Shown here in pieces: positions 62,879-64,000 of a stretch of DNA of 64,000 nucleotides. Origin of the DNA: Oncomelania hupensis (lineage: Eukaryota; Mollusca; Gastropoda; Littorinimorpha; Pomatiopsidae); the NCBI GenBank assembly GCA_036898135.1, contig CM072511.1:79116762-79180761 (forward strand), written 5' to 3'. The notes beneath the pieces are model-generated. The model saw only the letters and a program-made list of their open reading frames with translations. It was not told where the DNA came from and ran no database searches. Both the position numbers and the translations under genes were made by a program. Each line of letters begins with the position of its first letter. The stretch's first letter is position 1.

Positions 62879-64000
62879 TACATATGAATGTCCACAAGAT
62901 ACCAGTACTAGCACTGCATTATGAAACACTGTAAACCAATATAAAACACAGCTGATTAGCTTAGCACGGCATTTGAAACAGTTCAGAATTTTTAAACAGC
63001 GCCAGAACTTAAAAGCTTCAAACTTTCAAACTGCTTCAGAATTTGAAGAAGATTCGAGTTAAATGGCTTGTATATGTAATTATTGTCACTCGGCCAAAAA
63101 AGGTTTTTAATTGATCTGATTCTGAAAAAATACGGACACCTTGCGCGCGTGGATTCATTCTCATTTCTTGATCATCTGCTTCAAACATGTCACTCTGACT
63201 TTTTTTGGTTTTGTTTTTTTTTGTTTATGTGTGTATGTGATTTAAGCAGCTTCCAAGTATGCGTTCTAGAAAATAAAAGCAAGCAAAAAAAAAAAAGACA
63301 GCAATGGCGTTTTGACTCATCTTCCACCCCCCTCTCTCTCTCTTCCTCTCTCATCCTCCTTCCACACACACGCTCACACACGCACGCACACACACACACA
63401 CACACACAAAGTATAATCAACTGTCACTGCCTCACTCTTTAATTCACACACATATTACGTCAACTTCCCTTGACCTTCCTCCTCCAAAACCCACCCTCTT
63501 CTCCAGGCAAAAACTGATGCCTTCGCAATTTCCTCCCTGCCATAAGAAGAAGCCGGAGAAGTGACAGCCTCATCATCCATCTTCAGCCTCCTCATTTACC
63601 ACCAGCAGCAGCAGCCACAACAACAACAGCAACAACATCCACGAACACATAAGCGTTCGCAAGAAGAAATCAAACGGACACCCGTGTTTTACACACGCGG
63701 GAAAGAGTGAGAAAAGTTCAGGTTTCTCCTTGGGTTGCGATGTCTTTAAAACACGCCCTAAAAAGTTAAACAACGGTTAAAAAAAAAACGTAGTTAGCAT
63801 CTAAACTACTCCGTCCACCTCTTCCAATCCAAAGAAAGTAAATTAATGAATGAATGATTAAATAAATACATTTGTTTAAGATTGAATTTGCTTGCCTATT
63901 CTTACAAGTCAAGAGGCGGAGTAAGATTAAAATAAATAAGTAAATAAATAAATATCAATAGGATGTTTTAAAAATGTAATGCAGATGGAAAAATAATAAT
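62879..64000. other. Stretch without recognised gene
   Basis: (CA)n at 63363-63408 and a CAG/CAA-rich patch at 63602-63640. No supported coding region. Confidence 0.5.

Overview
The window looks like a gene-poor, transposon-dense stretch of an animal nuclear genome, most likely a marine mollusc and perhaps a gastropod (inference). The grounds are many long di-, tri- and tetranucleotide microsatellites, tRNA-derived SINEs, several metazoan non-LTR (LINE) families, and a Ty3/gypsy-type element with Gmr1-like domain order. I could not support any single-copy host protein-coding gene, functional tRNA, rRNA or CRISPR array.

Layout. 1-7.9 kb: AT-rich non-coding DNA with microsatellites, a three-armed hairpin repeat (5.54-5.72 kb), a degenerate ~231-bp tandem repeat (5.87-6.41 kb) and a tRNA-derived SINE. 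7.97-13.35 kb: a near-complete LINE (here LINE1). Its ORF1 carries an N-terminal 2A-like motif, and ORF1, ORF2 and the ORF2 C-terminus share one reading frame broken only by two TAG codons. 13.4-17.7 kb: LINE endonuclease debris, an RTE-like copy (copy A) and microsatellites. 18.0-26.3 kb: a nest. A decayed CR1/L2/jockey-like LINE was hit by an RTE-like copy (copy B), a SINE, a young 5.4-kb LTR retrotransposon (two 616-bp LTRs, 5-bp target duplication) and a 74-bp RTE-like tail (copy G). 27.26-32.28 kb: a second large LINE (LINE3), bounded by a 17-bp direct repeat, carrying an SGNH-esterase ORF1 and an endonuclease-RT-RNase H ORF2 with four frameshifts.

32.3-41.2 kb: mostly empty apart from microsatellites, SINEs and an aberrant palindromic LTR insertion (36.30-36.99 kb). 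41.3-48.3 kb: two ~1.43-kb LTRs of one family in inverted orientation around an RTE-like copy (copy C), a 39-bp minisatellite, a LINE C-terminal fragment and a SINE. 48.4-51.1 kb: a LINE 3' end and a ~531-bp tandem duplication whose second unit was hit by an RTE-like copy (copy F) and a solo LTR. 52.2-55.7 kb: two more RTE-like copies on the minus strand (E and D). 55.7-64 kb: microsatellites and unannotated DNA.

How the parts relate. One RTE-like family, with a GGATA-repeat tail, accounts for seven insertions (A-G); five have visible target-site duplications. The LTRs at 20, 25, 36 and 50 kb belong to one related group. The young LTR element keeps gag, protease and integrase but has lost the reverse transcriptase core, so it probably moved using enzyme supplied by another copy. 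Identifications come from reading motifs only; no database search was possible.
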